From assembly GCA_002049455.2 (NCBI GenBank), contig KV918864.1, forward strand, positions 62,001-126,000: a stretch of DNA of 64,000 nucleotides, given 5' to 3'. The notes under the pieces are model-generated. The model had not been told where the DNA came from. It did no database searches and saw only the letters and a program-made list of their open reading frames with translations. This document shows positions 18,539-29,560 of the stretch, one piece after another. Numbering within the stretch: position 1 is the stretch's first letter; the number at the start of each line of letters is the position of its first letter. The translations under genes and the position numbers were made by a program. The DNA comes from Porphyra umbilicalis. Its lineage: Eukaryota; Rhodophyta; Bangiophyceae; Bangiales; Bangiaceae.

Positions 18539-20340
18539 CTAGACATCCAACTCGTGGACTTCCCTCATGTGCTGGTCAAAGCACCGTCGACCGGTCTTGG
18601 GCCCACAACAGAAGACCTCAACTTTCCGACCGTCTCGACACCCGGAGCACACCGACGATGTGCCACGGCGCTGGCAAACCCGACACATGCTCTGAGCACG
18701 ATGCTCCCCGTCATTGGTCGCTAGTCCCGTACGCCGCTTTTTCGTAGGCGTGAGATGGACGCCAACGCCTTGACGAAGCGGCACGGACTCATCTACGGCT
18801 GGTGCCGCCTCCGCAGACCCACGCGGCCGCAGGCCAGCCGTCTCGAATGTGTTGTCGATCAATTGCTCTGCCAGAATCTCGAGGAACTCGTGCTGGCTGA
18901 GGCCTCCGACATCGCCGCGAGCCCGAGAGTAGAGAAGCCACGAGTCAAAAATGCACATACCCAGCAGCGACATGTTGACCCGCATGAACCAGTCGCGGGT
19001 AACGAGCTTATGATCGAGTTCGAGGTCGTCTTGCCGGCACCGATGACGGCGGTCGACTTGTGAGCAGCATCGGTAGTACGCTTTCGCCACTTGCGGCTGG
19101 GGAACAGTGAGTGCCACCCGTGCGGCTGTGTCCTCGCCATGGCGCCATCGCAGGCGATCATAGGGCGCACCCGACAGGGTAGTAGAGGTCGAGGCGATAA
19201 AGTAACTCCTCTCACGGTCCACCCACAGCACCGCCATCAAGTCCATCACGCCATCCGCCGTAGTGTGCGTGTATGACATGTGCTCTCCCCGGTCTCGCAG
19301 AGGAGTAGCCGACATAGGGCCCATCAGAAATCACCGGGTCGCGGTCTTGACCACCCCTATGAACCGCAACCCCATGGCGAGCAACTGCTGCGCCGCAGTA
19401 ACGCTGGCAAGGTACAAATCCGCGCACACAGTGCGCGTCGTACCCGCCCACGGGGTTACCAGCTTCTTGAGGACGGTGGTGCCGTGCAGTAGACCGTCAT
19501 CGTCGCCCGTCGCCGTCTCCAGCCGATGCTCCGCTGACGTCATGACGCTGAGCCGCAGTATAAGTCCACTCCGCCCGCATGCCGCATTTTGGATTTCACA
19601 TCCATTTTCGGGCGTACGGTCAATTGCAACGTACATGGCAGACCCTTGCGGATCAGATAGCCACCTTGCCCGTACCATTTGCACATTGATTCGTCTACGC
19701 AAATTAACTCGCTGGGCGAGACTCGGGCAGCGCGATGCTCTTTGATGTTGGTCACGAAGTCGTCGACGAGCTGCCACCTGCTCCTCTCCGTGTCGCCCCC
19801 GCCTTCCGCCTGGAAGCTGAACGTCATGCAAGACCACAGCGCATCGAAGCGCGCGCGAGAAAGACCTGTGCGATCCCCGAAAGCTGGCGCGATGAGGTAC
19901 TTGTTGCGTGCCTTCGTGGCCCACAGGTCTGAGGGGGGACGCAGGAACGCAGGGACGAAGATGTGCCGCGATGGGACAGTGATGATGCGGTGTGAGGTGG
20001 TCGGGGTTAACGGTCTATTGATGAAGGAGAAAAGCCTGAAAAAGAGGCGCACAAACGAAAAGGAAGGGGCGGGGATTCGGGGAAGGGGGGGCGCGGGAAC
20101 CGGAGAGGCGGGAAGTAAGGGCACAAACAGTAGTGTGGAAGGGGTGCGGGGCGGCCGAACAGCCCCCTTCTCAGGGTCAAAGGACAAAGAGCCTACCAAT
20201 GACCTTCAGCGGGGCCGCTGTGAGTCACATTGGGACGTGGTCCACCACAGTGCGGGTTCGTGGCGCGCCAGTTGCGAGACGGGAATGCGCTACGGGCGGG
20301 CAGATACTCGCGCCAAAACCCTTCTTTTTCTCAAGCTTGG
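18539..20340 (-). pseudogene. piggyBac-type transposase (broken)
   Basis: Minus-strand DDE_Tnp_1_7-like protein. Motifs in order: LWATKARNKYLIAPAFGD, SRARFDALWSCMTFSF, LICVDESMCKWYG (first catalytic Asp), MYVAIDRTPENGCEIQNAAC, VCADLYLASVTAAQQLL (second Asp), FIGVVKTATR, LSATPLRDRGEH-like segment, YYRCCSQVDRRHRCRQDDLE, LVTRDWFMRVNMSLLGMCIF. The C-terminus is the Cys-rich zinc domain usual in piggyBac (CRVCQRRG, CSGC, FCCG, CFDQHMREVH). An acceptor CCCCTCAG/ACCTGTGGGCC near 19930 implies an intron whose upstream exon lies near 20200-20340. One one-base shift (~19634) and one in-frame TGA (~19330) break it. It sits in the subtilase gene, opposite orientation. Confidence 0.85.
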
Positions 20341-20374
20341 ATGCACCTGAGTTCCCCAAAGACTAAAGAGACCT

Positions 20375-20490
20375 CTCTGAGTCCGTTTTTGTCAACAGAA
20401 GCATATAATGCCGGAAAGCAGGAGAAAAATGGTGCCAAAAAAGTGCATCAGTTGATGCTCAGGGTATCAAATGACGCACTCGGTAGAACT
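20375..20490 (-). repeat. inverted fragment of the GCATCAAATGATGC MITE
   Basis: Reverse complement of ~5225-5345 (GAGTCCGTTTT, GGTGCCAAAAAAGTGCATCA, CTCGGTAGAA). Lies ~50 bases before the subtilase catalytic exon. Confidence 0.7.
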
Positions 20491-20540
20491 GACCCCAGCC
20501 GACGTTCCGTCCCTTCTCTCCGCGGGAAATGCCCCCACAG

Positions 20541-20936
20541 CGTAAACCAGCGCGACCTGCCGCTAGACACGCGGGTCGGGGCGCGGTGCTACCCCAACCA
20601 GGGCCGCGGCGTAGACGTTTTTGTCCTTTATTCGGGGTGCCAACCGTCGCACGCCGTGTTCGCCGGCACTGACCTTCGTACCATGGCACTCCCGATGTCA
20701 CCCATCCCCGCGTCGGGCTTGGAAGATCATGGCCACGGCTGCCATGTGGCCGGCACGGTCGCCGGCTCGATGAAGGGGGTGGCACCCAGAGAGCGCATTA
20801 CGTTCATCAACGTGCTCAACTCCGAGAATAGAGGAAAGTTCTCCTTCTTAGTGTCAGCCTTTGAGTACGCAGTCGCCTTCAAGGCCGCCAACCCAGACCG
20901 GAAGGCGATTGTGCAGGCCTCCATTGGAGACAAGAG
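20541..20936 (+). CDS. subtilase catalytic domain, part 1 (Asp and His regions)
   Basis: Opens after a clear acceptor (GCCCCCACAG/CGTAAACC) with VNQRDLPLDTRVG, the usual N-terminal segment of proteinase-K-like S8 domains. Then GRGVDVFVLYSGCQPSHAV: the family has LDSG or LDTG here, so the catalytic Asp is Tyr (TAT). The His region DHGHGCHVAGTVAG is intact, followed by KGVAPRERITFINVL and KAIVQASIGD. The exon is cut at 20936 by a copia LTR element; the last five bases AAGAG are the target duplication, and the protease frame resumes at 27397. Secreted protease by homology. The D-to-Y change makes activity doubtful unless it is a base error. Confidence 0.85.
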
Positions 20937-21382
20937 TGTGAATCTTTGCACCCCGGCGCGGGATGACCTGTACCTGTCGAGATCCCACCCTCGCGCCAAT
21001 CACCGGCCGATGATTTGGATGGACCAATTGCATGCGAGATTCGGCGTTGTGCCACGCCGGAACGGAGGGGAGATTGCATATTGCGCCCCGAGTGTGTGGC
21101 TGTGTGTGATTGCGCTGGCGGGCCGTTACCCGTCAGTGGCTTGTGTGCATCTGGCACCCCTGAGAGCGGGGGTTGCCTGGGTGGCTTGTTTGGCCGGGTT
21201 GGCCCGCGTGCGTGCGCGAGTGCGGGTATATTAGGGCACCCCGCACCGGCTAGCGGGGGGGTGACTGGCCCGGCAGCCCAGACACCGAGTGCCGCCGCTC
21301 CCCAAGCAGGGGAGCGTCGGTGGGTTGGTGCACGGGTGGGCAAACACTGCGTTCTTTGCCCTTTCTCGCCGGTTTTGCCACA
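20937..21382 (+). repeat. 5' LTR of copia-1
   Basis: 446 bp, TGTG...CACA; contains a TATA-like GGGTATATTAGGG near 21227, the likely promoter. Nearly identical to 26951-27396. Confidence 0.9.
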
Positions 21383-24300
21383 ATCGCGATTTACGTTTGT
21401 GAGCACGACGCGAACGTCTGGCGCGCATGCACGTGTGCCCGCGTCGTCGACCGGGTTAACGTCGCCCGAGAGCACGCCTTTGGCGGTTTCGCGCGGTGCG
21501 AGTCCACGGAGCGTGTTGTGCGAAGCGTTGCCATTGGTAAGACGGGGTGCTTGAATACGCTGACGGGTCCGCGCGGGGCCTTGGCCTGTCTGTCGCCGTC
21601 TGGCGCGCACTTTGACCTTTCCCCCGGACTCTGGAGGTCCTTGTGGCCGTTCTGGAGGGGCAGCTTCGTCTGCTCCACCCGGGGGGAGGTCTAAACCGTT
21701 GACACCGCAGGGGGATTAGGCCTCGGTTTGGTACGTGTGGACTTTCGCTGTGACGGCCGGTTCGTGGCGTGCCGAGTCGTCGTCGCTTACTCTGCCGATC
21801 CTCTTCATCCCGCTTAACCTGTTCATCCCGTCCATCCTGTCGGTCGTGCCATTGAGTCCGACACACCCTCCAAGATCGTCAAGACGTGCGCGTAGCAACC
21901 TGTCGGATGCACGATGGCGCCGCCGCCGAGCATTGAGTCGGACCCTATCTTCCTCCACGCCATGGACCAAGACCATCTCACGGACCTACAATCGGACTTT
22001 ATCCGGAGCATTCGTGCCGTTGAGCGCGACGACGGCGGGGAGTTGCGCAAGGGTGAGGAGCTGCGTAATAAGATCGTCGACATGTACACGCCGTCGATGC
22101 TCTTCTGTCCAGAGCTGTTGCGGCACCCGGCGCTGCACCAGTCGTTCTTGACGCTTCTGCTCAAGCGGGAGGTCAGTATGCCGATCGATGCCACCCAACG
22201 GAGCGTCATCAATCTTGCGCAGGGGCTGTACGTCGACACCGGAGCCACTTCGATTGCCGTACGTTTCGTGCACGACTACGAGCGGTCATTTGCGCTCAGC
22301 TATGGGGACATGCCGGTGCCTACGTCTGCGGGCAGCGGCGGGCGCAGCCGTGGTCGCGGCCGCTCGCCGCGGCGCTCCGCTCCAGCCTCAGAGGGTGGTA
22401 GCCAACACGGCGGCGGTGACACCAACAAGGACGATGTACGCGCGAGCCGTGGTCACGACGGTCATGCTGCAGGTGACTGCGGCGCCGGCGAGCACGAGTT
22501 CGGCATCGCCGCGAGTGATGGTGACATGAACAGCCACGTGGCGGCCAAGGCAGCGCGCGACGTGTCCGTTCGATTCAAGGACGAACGCGCCAAGTTTGGC
22601 GGTACCAAAGACCAGTGGTGGCCGGACTTTGTCTCAACATACAACTTGGTCTGTCGCGACTACGCGCTCTCCTCCCGATTGAAGCTGCAATTCCTGCACA
22701 ACCTGCTCACTGGCGCGGCGAAGGTGTTCTTGTTGGACAAGGTTTTGCCTGTCGCCAGCACCTATGAGGACGCAGTCGACCATGTGCACCGGGAATTCCA
22801 CCCCGTCGTCCAGCAAGAACAGATGAAGAACGATCGCAGCAACCTACGGCTGAGCTACCTTGTTGGCAAGGGCATGACCGTGGACTTGGCGCTCGTGGAG
22901 GTCTACAAACGGGTATCAAGCAGATCAAGGATGGTCCCAGCGGCGTACCAGGGCGAGGAGCACCGCGTCGCCTTCTTGCGCGGCGCAGTCATCGGGTGCA
23001 CTTGGGCCGCGGAGCCTTTGAGCCGCATCGCCACGCACAACTTGTCCTTCCAACAGCTTTACGCGGAGCTGTCCTCGTCGTTGTCACTTAGCCGGGAGAG
23101 TGCGAGTGCCGTTGCTCGCGATCGCATTTAATCTGGGTCCGGGTCGGTCGTTGATGACACGGCGGACATCATGTTTCAAGGCCAAGGGCAGTACTCGATG
23201 CGGAACCAAGGCGTAGGTAACCGTGCCGGTGCCATCCGAGGCGCGTCGACGGCGCCGCGCTTTGACCCGTTGACCATCATGGGCTGTTTCAACTGTGATG
23301 ACCCGAAGCACACGATCAACAACTGCCCGAAGCCCAAGAACACGCTCAAGGCCGCTAAGCGCCGAGCTGAGTACCTACTCAAGCGCAAAGAATCCCAAGT
23401 GCTTCCTACGGTGAGCAGGGTGTTATGGAAGCTCTTCACGCAGTTCGATGCACACCAAGATCCAGCAGTGACGGCAGCACGGGACAGATCCGAAGGGGCC
23501 AATGACGACTTGGCGGGAGGAAGCAGCGACGGGGGCGACGTCGGGCAAGAGTTCTTCGCGGCCTTGACGGGCAAGCAGGTTGATAGTGCGAGCCACCCCG
23601 AGGCCTAAGGTGACAGTGGCAGCGCGTGTTTTGTGCCGAGGGACTGAGTAGTCGCCTGCCCCTCAAGCACAGACTCCCACCACCGAGCCCGGACGAAGTC
23701 GTTGAGCCCGCCGTCTTCGAGCTGCTGGCCACAACGGTCGACTTCCTTGGTGCGTGCTTGGACACCGGCGCCCAGCGCACGGTAATCGGCATGCAGCAAG
23801 CGCAAGCGTACATCAAGTTCACTGGCGGCACGGGCACCATCAAGAAGGTCGGCACCAAGACGGTCTACCAGTTCGGGGGCGGCAAGCATGATACGGTCGG
23901 GTGCCTTGACATCCGGGTGCCCATCACCGCCGAATTCATCATCATCATGGCGGTCGACGTGATCAAGCTCAACGTGCCCTTCCTGCTTGGGCTGGACACG
24001 CTTGACCGGTACAAGATGTACGTCAACAATGTCACGGACGAGCTGGTTTGCGTGAACGAGGGGGTCAGCCTCCCCACGACTCGTTCGGATGGACACGTCT
24101 ACTACAGCTGGGAGTGGAACCCGGACATCCTCTACACATTTCCAGAGTTGGTGCGCATCCACCGCCACTTCTTCCATGCGAGCCCCGAGCGACTGTACGC
24201 CGTAATGAGGCGTGCGAAGAACGAGGATGCTGTTCCCGAGACGCTTTAACGTCTGCAAGACGTGGCGGCGGCGGGCGATGTATGCCAACACCTGGCGAAG

Positions 24301-26950
24301 GAGCCGGGTCGCTTCCGTGCCGCGCTGCCCGAGGGGGACGTGATATTCAACCGGGTCGTCCTGATTGACCTGATGTTCCTCAACGGTCGCGCTGTACTCC
24401 ACATTGTCGACAAAGACACCCTCTTCAGCGAGGCCACTTTCCTGCGCGACGGTCAATCGACCGCCGCCGTTTGGGACGCGTACATGAGCGTTTGGGTGAC
24501 CAAGTACGCTGGCTACTCGAACCACATCTACGTCGACGCCGGCACCCAACTGCAGTCAGCAGAGTGGAAAGCACTCCTCCATGCCGCGGGTGTTCAAGTG
24601 TACGACTTGGGAGTGGAGAGCCACAACTCCCTTGGAGCCGGCGAGCGCTACCACGCCTACTTGCGTAACTTGTACAACCGGGTGTCGGCAGATCGACCTG
24701 GCATCTCGCCTGACATGGCATTGGCGCTCGCTGTCTTCTTAATGAACCAGACGGCAGGGCCTAGCGGCTTGTCACCCATGCTCCTACTTTTCGGCGTGAA
24801 CCCGCCGGTGCCTGTCAAGCCGGTCGACCTGCCAGGCCACCGCGAGCGGAGCAAGGCCATGGCGGACGCGCGCCTGGAGATGGTCAAGTGCGTCGCAAAG
24901 GCACGCTTGGACGCCGCGCTGCGCAACAAGGTACCGAGCGGCGCAATGGTCGACGTACAACCCGGCATGGACGTACTTGTCTTCCGTGAGGTGCCAGACA
25001 AGAAGTGGGAGGGTCCCTACAAGGTCGTCGGCGTGAGTGGCAAGAAGGTATGGCTCGACGAGAAGCAGCGGCTACGAATGTATTCAATCAACAAGGTCAA
25101 GGTGTACAACCCGCCACCGAACATCGAGCCCGCTGACCCAGACGTGGCCTCCATCGAGCGCGAGACTCCGCCCGGCCCGACGGCGCCGGCTGAGTCCACG
25201 AGCGACAAGGGCACCATTGTGGACAGCATCATCGCGGGTGATACCCTTATGACAAACGTGCACCGCGCTATGGGCCAGCTACGTGACAAGGCGTACCGTG
25301 GTGCCTCTGCTGCGATGCAGACGCCGGAGGATGTATGTATGTCGGAGGTGCTCAAGTCAGATGACCCGCGGGCAACATCTCCAGAGATGGAAGCAGCATG
25401 CCAATCTGAAGCTGATGGGCTGGTGTCACGTGGCGCATTTCGGCGGCGGCTGCGGACATCAGTGCCTCCAAATGCCAACGTCCTCGGCGGCCGGATGGTG
25501 AAGGTGATAAAGAGGGTCAACACGGCGGATGCATCCGCCAAGGCCCGCTTTGTCGCGCAGGGCAACACGGACAAGGCCAAGGCTTTCGTCGTCCACAACC
25601 TCTCGGCGTTGCGGCAGAGTTCCACTAAGATCCTCGTGTCCACTAGCGCCGTGCTCGGGTTCCGTATCTTTTCCCACGACCTCAACCAGGCGTACCTCCA
25701 GAGCAAGGACAAGTTGTCGCGTGAGGTATTTGTACGACCTCGCGCACGGGACGCCAAGTACTTTGGTGTCCGCGATGACGAAGTGCTTCAAGTACTACTT
25801 CCGCTGTATGGTCTCCCGGACGCGGGAGACTACTGGGATGTTACCGTACTCGACCACGTGGAGAACGAGCTGGGCATGGAACCGCTTGTCGGCGAACCGC
25901 GTCTCTTCGTCAAGGACGGTTCCAACGCACCACAAGGTCTCCTTGGCGGCTGTGTGGATGATTTCCTCATGGGCGGTGACACGCACTTCCAGATTCTCAC
26001 CGAGAAGACGCTGCAGAGGTTCGAGTCCAAGCCGCGCGTATGGGACAACATGGAGTTCATCGGCGTGTCAATCAAGACCGCACCCGGTCCTCCGAGAGTG
26101 CTCTTCATCGACCAGACGGGATACATCGACGCGGCGCGCAAGCTACCGTTAAGCATTAGCTACGACAAGTTTGTGTCGGTGCGCGCTGCGTTCGCGTGGC
26201 TGGCGCATAGCCGCTCTGACCTTTGTTGCGCGATTAACCGTGCCGCGCAGGTGACAGCGTCTACATTCCGTGAGGAGCACATCAAGGAGCTGAACAAGGC
26301 CATCAAGCACGCGAACGCCACGAAGACGCTCTCCCTTATGTATGCCCCGCTGGACAAGGAGACGCTACACCTGCGTGTCTATGCTGACGCCTCCTTTGCT
26401 TCCAATGACGACCTGTCATCCCAGCTGGGGTATATCGTACTTTTGTGTGATGGGCACTCGCGTTGTCACGTCATGACGTACTCAAGCAGGAAATCGAGAC
26501 GCGTCGTCAAGAGCATCATGGCGGGGGAGGTCTACGCCTTTGCAGATGCGTTTGATGCCGCTTTTATCATCAAGCACGACCTCGAGCGCATCTACGATCA
26601 GCACCTGCCGCTGGTTATGTTGACCGACTCCAAGCAGATGTTTGATGTTATCACCCGTGCCTCTCATACAACGAAGAAACGGCTGATGATTGACGTGGCG
26701 GCGGCACGCGAGGCCTACAAGCGCTACGAGATCTCCAATGTTGGCCTGGTGCGGTCCGAGCACAACCCCGCGGATGGGCTGACAAAGCCGCCAATATGTC
26801 CGGCGCTAGACGCTACTCTCTGCACGGGCAGGGACGTCAATCCGGTGAAACAGTGGGTCACTCGGAACGAGACGATGGAGGACTCGGCGACCGAGACCAT
26901 GACGACGGCGGAACGGACGGATGGGCGCTCGGGTGAGGAAGACCCGGGAG

Positions 26951-27396
26951 TGTGAATCTTTGCACCCCGGCGCGGGATGACCTGTACCTGTCGAGATCCC
27001 ACCCTCGCGCCAATCACCGGCCGATGATTTGGATGGACCAATTGCATGCGAGATTCGGCGTTGTGCCACGCCGGAACGGAGGGGAGATTGCATATTGCGC
27101 CCCGAGTGTGTGGCTGTGTGTGATTGCGCTGGCGGGCCGTTGCCCGTCAGTGGCTTGTGTGCATCTGGCACCCCTGAGAGCGGGGGTTGCCTGGGTGGCT
27201 TGTTTGGCCGGGTTGGCCCGCGTGCGTGCGCGAGTGCGGGCATATTAGGGCACCCCGCACCGGCTAGCGGGGGGGTGACTGGCCCGGCAGCCCAGACACC
27301 GAGTGCCGCCGCACCCCAAGCAGGGGAGCGTCGGTGGGTTGGTGCACGGGTGGGCAAACACTGCGTTCTTTGCCCTTTCTCGCCGGTTTTCCCACA
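26951..27396 (+). repeat. 3' LTR of copia-1
   Basis: Preceded by the purine-rich stretch GAGGAAGACCCGGGAG, a plausible polypurine tract; followed by the AAGAG target duplication. Confidence 0.9.
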
Positions 27397-27595
27397 AAGA
27401 GAAGCTTGGACATTATCACCGAGCGGATGAACGAAGCGGGCGTCATTGGTGTCGTGCCAACGGGCAACGACCACTCGAACGCGTGCGAGGCCTCGCCCGC
27501 CCGATCACTTCACGTCACTACCGTGGGCAACAGTGATATCGACGAATCCGTGTGGCACAACTCCAACATCGGCCCCTGTGTCGACTTATTTGCAC
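27397..27595 (+). CDS. subtilase catalytic domain, part 2 (oxyanion-hole region)
   Basis: Continues the protease directly after the copia target duplication, in the same frame: SLDIITERMNEAGVIGVVPT, then GNDHSNACEASPARS, which carries the oxyanion-hole Asn (normally AGNDN.DAC..SPA), then VGNSDIDESVWHNSNIGPCV and DLFA. Ends at a GTACGT donor (27596). This order (Asp, His, Asn, Ser regions) and spacing match S8 proteases, so the piece belongs with 20541-20936. Confidence 0.85.
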
Positions 27596-27819
27596 GTACG
27601 TCTTTACTCCTGGCTTCCTTGTTTGCAGCGGCGCCCCCTCTGCTACGGCTACTTCTTGTGGATTGAGGTACTTCCGGGTGGGGAGAGGCGTCTGGACAGG
27701 GAAATGACTGGATGCTGAGCACACTACCTGGTGCCCCGTGCTGCGCCAACACCCTCCGCCGTCTCGCTGCCGCGCCTCTGCCCACCCGATGGTGCGCGTC
27801 CCCCCCCACGCCCCCACAG

Positions 27820-28258
27820 CCGGCCACCACATTCTGTTGATCAACATTCACGTTGAGGGCGTCCTGGTCACCAATACCGGCCGGTCTTGGTGACCTCGTG
27901 CCGCGGCACGAGCATGTCGGCGCCGCACGTGTCGGGCATGGCGGCCCTGCTGCTGTCGCAGCACCCCAACGGCTCCTCGCTGAGGATGCGCGATGTGCTG
28001 GCCATGCTCACCAAGGATGCTCCCATGATTGGGGCCCACCCCTTGGCCTGGGTGTCCCCCACCTGCGCCGGCACAGCAGAGCCGGCGCTCGCGCCGGCGC
28101 CCGCCCAGAAGCAAGCGCCCGCGCCTGTGGTGCCCATTCCCACGTCGGCACCGGCGCCGACGGCAACGCCGCCGACCACCGGCCCGCCAGACATGGACAT
28201 TGGGGGCATTCCCCCGCCGGGCTCGTCCTCGCCGCTGCAGACGCCGTCGCAAGTGTGA
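27820..28258 (+). CDS. subtilase catalytic domain, part 3 (Ser region) and Pro-rich tail
   Basis: After a CCCCCACAG acceptor the frame from the previous exon gives PGHHILLINIHVEGVLVTN, natural for this family, but it stops near 27890. The Ser-region frame (TSCRGTSMSAPHVSGMAALL, catalytic Ser in GTSMS) is shifted by one base relative to it. So there is either a one-base loss near 27885 or an alternative acceptor. The tail after the domain is Ala/Pro-rich (EPALAPAPAQKQAPAPVV) and ends at 28258. The 224-base intron 27596-27819 has GT-AG ends. With the Asp-to-Tyr change and the LTR insertion, the gene looks inactive. Confidence 0.75.
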
Positions 28259-29443
28259 GGCGGGCTTTGGTTTACACCCCTTGCTTGCTCTTTTGTCGCC
28301 GCGTCGGTTGAGCACGAGTGTCCCGCGGGCGCCATTCAAACGAGCGCGAAGCGTTTACCCAACCGCCTTGAGGAGGGGGCCACGGCAATCCCATTCGCAC
28401 GCCGACCCACCCACGATTGTGCACACACCGACCGACAAGCCACGAGGTGCCCGGCGCACCACGGCGCCTGCCGCCCGTGGCGCGATTGGCAAGGTTGGGC
28501 ATGCGGCCGGCGGCGCCCCATCCCGTTTGCCCACGCGCCGCCGCCGCCACCCGCCACCACGCCCGCCGCCACCGCCCCCGCCGACCACCGCGCGCGCCAC
28601 CGCTCGCCACGGCACCTCGTGCAGCGGCGTGCTCCCGCGCCCGGTGCCGGTGCCGGTGCCGGTGCCGCCTGCCGCAGCGGGCGGCGGACGCGGCGACGCC
28701 GGCGCACCGCGCGCCGCGCGTGCCGCGCCGTGACGGCTCGCCGCACGCCGCTGCGGCGGCGGCCGTGGCGGCCGCGGCGGCCGCGCGGGCGGCCCCCCCG
28801 CACCCGCCGTGCATGGCCGGCGCCTGCGGTGCCGTGCGGGGAGGGGGGGAGGGAGCCCCCGGCGTGGGCGGTGACCATGCGCGGTGTGGGTCGACGAGGC
28901 CAGAAGCAGGGGAAGAAAAACAATGACTGCGCCCGCCCTGTGCGCCCGTGGGGGGACCCGTCGCGGCACGCGCCGCGGGTGGCAGACGGCGGGGGAGCCG
29001 GCAGCGCAGTGGTGCATATCCTGCGTATGCACGCACGCGCCGTTTTGGTCTCGCAACAAGCCGACTATAGACGCGGCTGCGCAGGGGCGGCGCCGCTGCG
29101 CCACGCGATCCATCGGCTGCGTCGCCCGAGCTCTGACACGTGGTGTCTGGTGGATGAAGAAGCGAGAAAAGCCCGCCTCGACAAGAAACAAAACGAACGA
29201 AACGGCAGGTGTGTAGAGACGCAAAGCGGGTTGGCACCCCTGGGTAATCAAAAAAAAAATCATCCTAAGACATGGGGAGATAGCCTGCAAAGCTGTCTCG
29301 TTCTTATCCAGGGGTGGATAGCAAAGGAACCTACAGGAATGGAGAAAGACTGTACTTGTAGTCGCCCGTCGTCGCCGGTGGGTGGCGAAGCGCAGCCGGC
29401 CGCAGGCAGGCCAGGGGTCATCAAGCATATTTTCCCCAAGCGT
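28259..29443. other. no gene seen; very GC-rich
   Basis: Extreme GC from ~28400 to ~28860, giving long Arg/Pro/Ala frames on both strands typical of shadows, then moderate-GC sequence. No motif or splice structure supports a gene. Confidence 0.4.
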
Positions 29444-29560
29444 TACAGCAGTTCTCCCAAAAATTCCTCACTCCAACTGTTGCAAAGGAGTTCCGAATCG
29501 GTCTCTGCGGGTTCGTAGAGGCCAAGTTCGACCTCTTTTGCAACTGTTGGAGTGAGGGAT
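29444..29560. mobile_element. TA MITE (CAGCCGTTCTC family), interrupted copy
   Basis: Starts TACAGCAGTTCTCCCAAAAA as the intact copies do and runs to GTGAGGGAT. The 710-bp repeat then intervenes, and TTTTGGGTACGGTA after it (30271) continues the MITE sequence in degraded form. Confidence 0.7.

Larger units (their letters stand above)
20937..27396 (+). mobile_element. Ty1/copia LTR retrotransposon (copia-1) inside the subtilase gene
   Basis: Two LTRs of 446 bp (20937-21382 and 26951-27396), both starting TGTG and ending CACA, flanked by the 5-bp duplication AAGAG (20932-20936 and 27397-27401). The internal part, in copia order, has gag (~21.9-23.6 kb, with a CCHC knuckle CFNCDDPKHTINNC), protease (~23.7 kb, LDTGAQ), integrase (~24.2-25 kb), reverse transcriptase (~25.5-26.3 kb) and RNase H (~26.3-26.8 kb, YADASFAS, LTDSKQMFD). 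The coding region is broken, with about three interruptions. I count about four differences between the LTRs, so the insertion is young. Integrase and RT are divergent from the other copia element at 59-64 kb, so this is a separate lineage. Confidence 0.92.

Noticed and set aside
14440-20340. Assigning transposons A-C to piggyBac because of TTAA
   Set aside because: The A-C proteins lack piggyBac motifs, which the separate minus-strand gene at 18.5-20.3 kb has clearly.
28355-29428. 357-residue minus-strand frame
   Set aside because: Arg/Pro/Ala-rich shadow of extreme-GC DNA with no motif, start context or splice sites.
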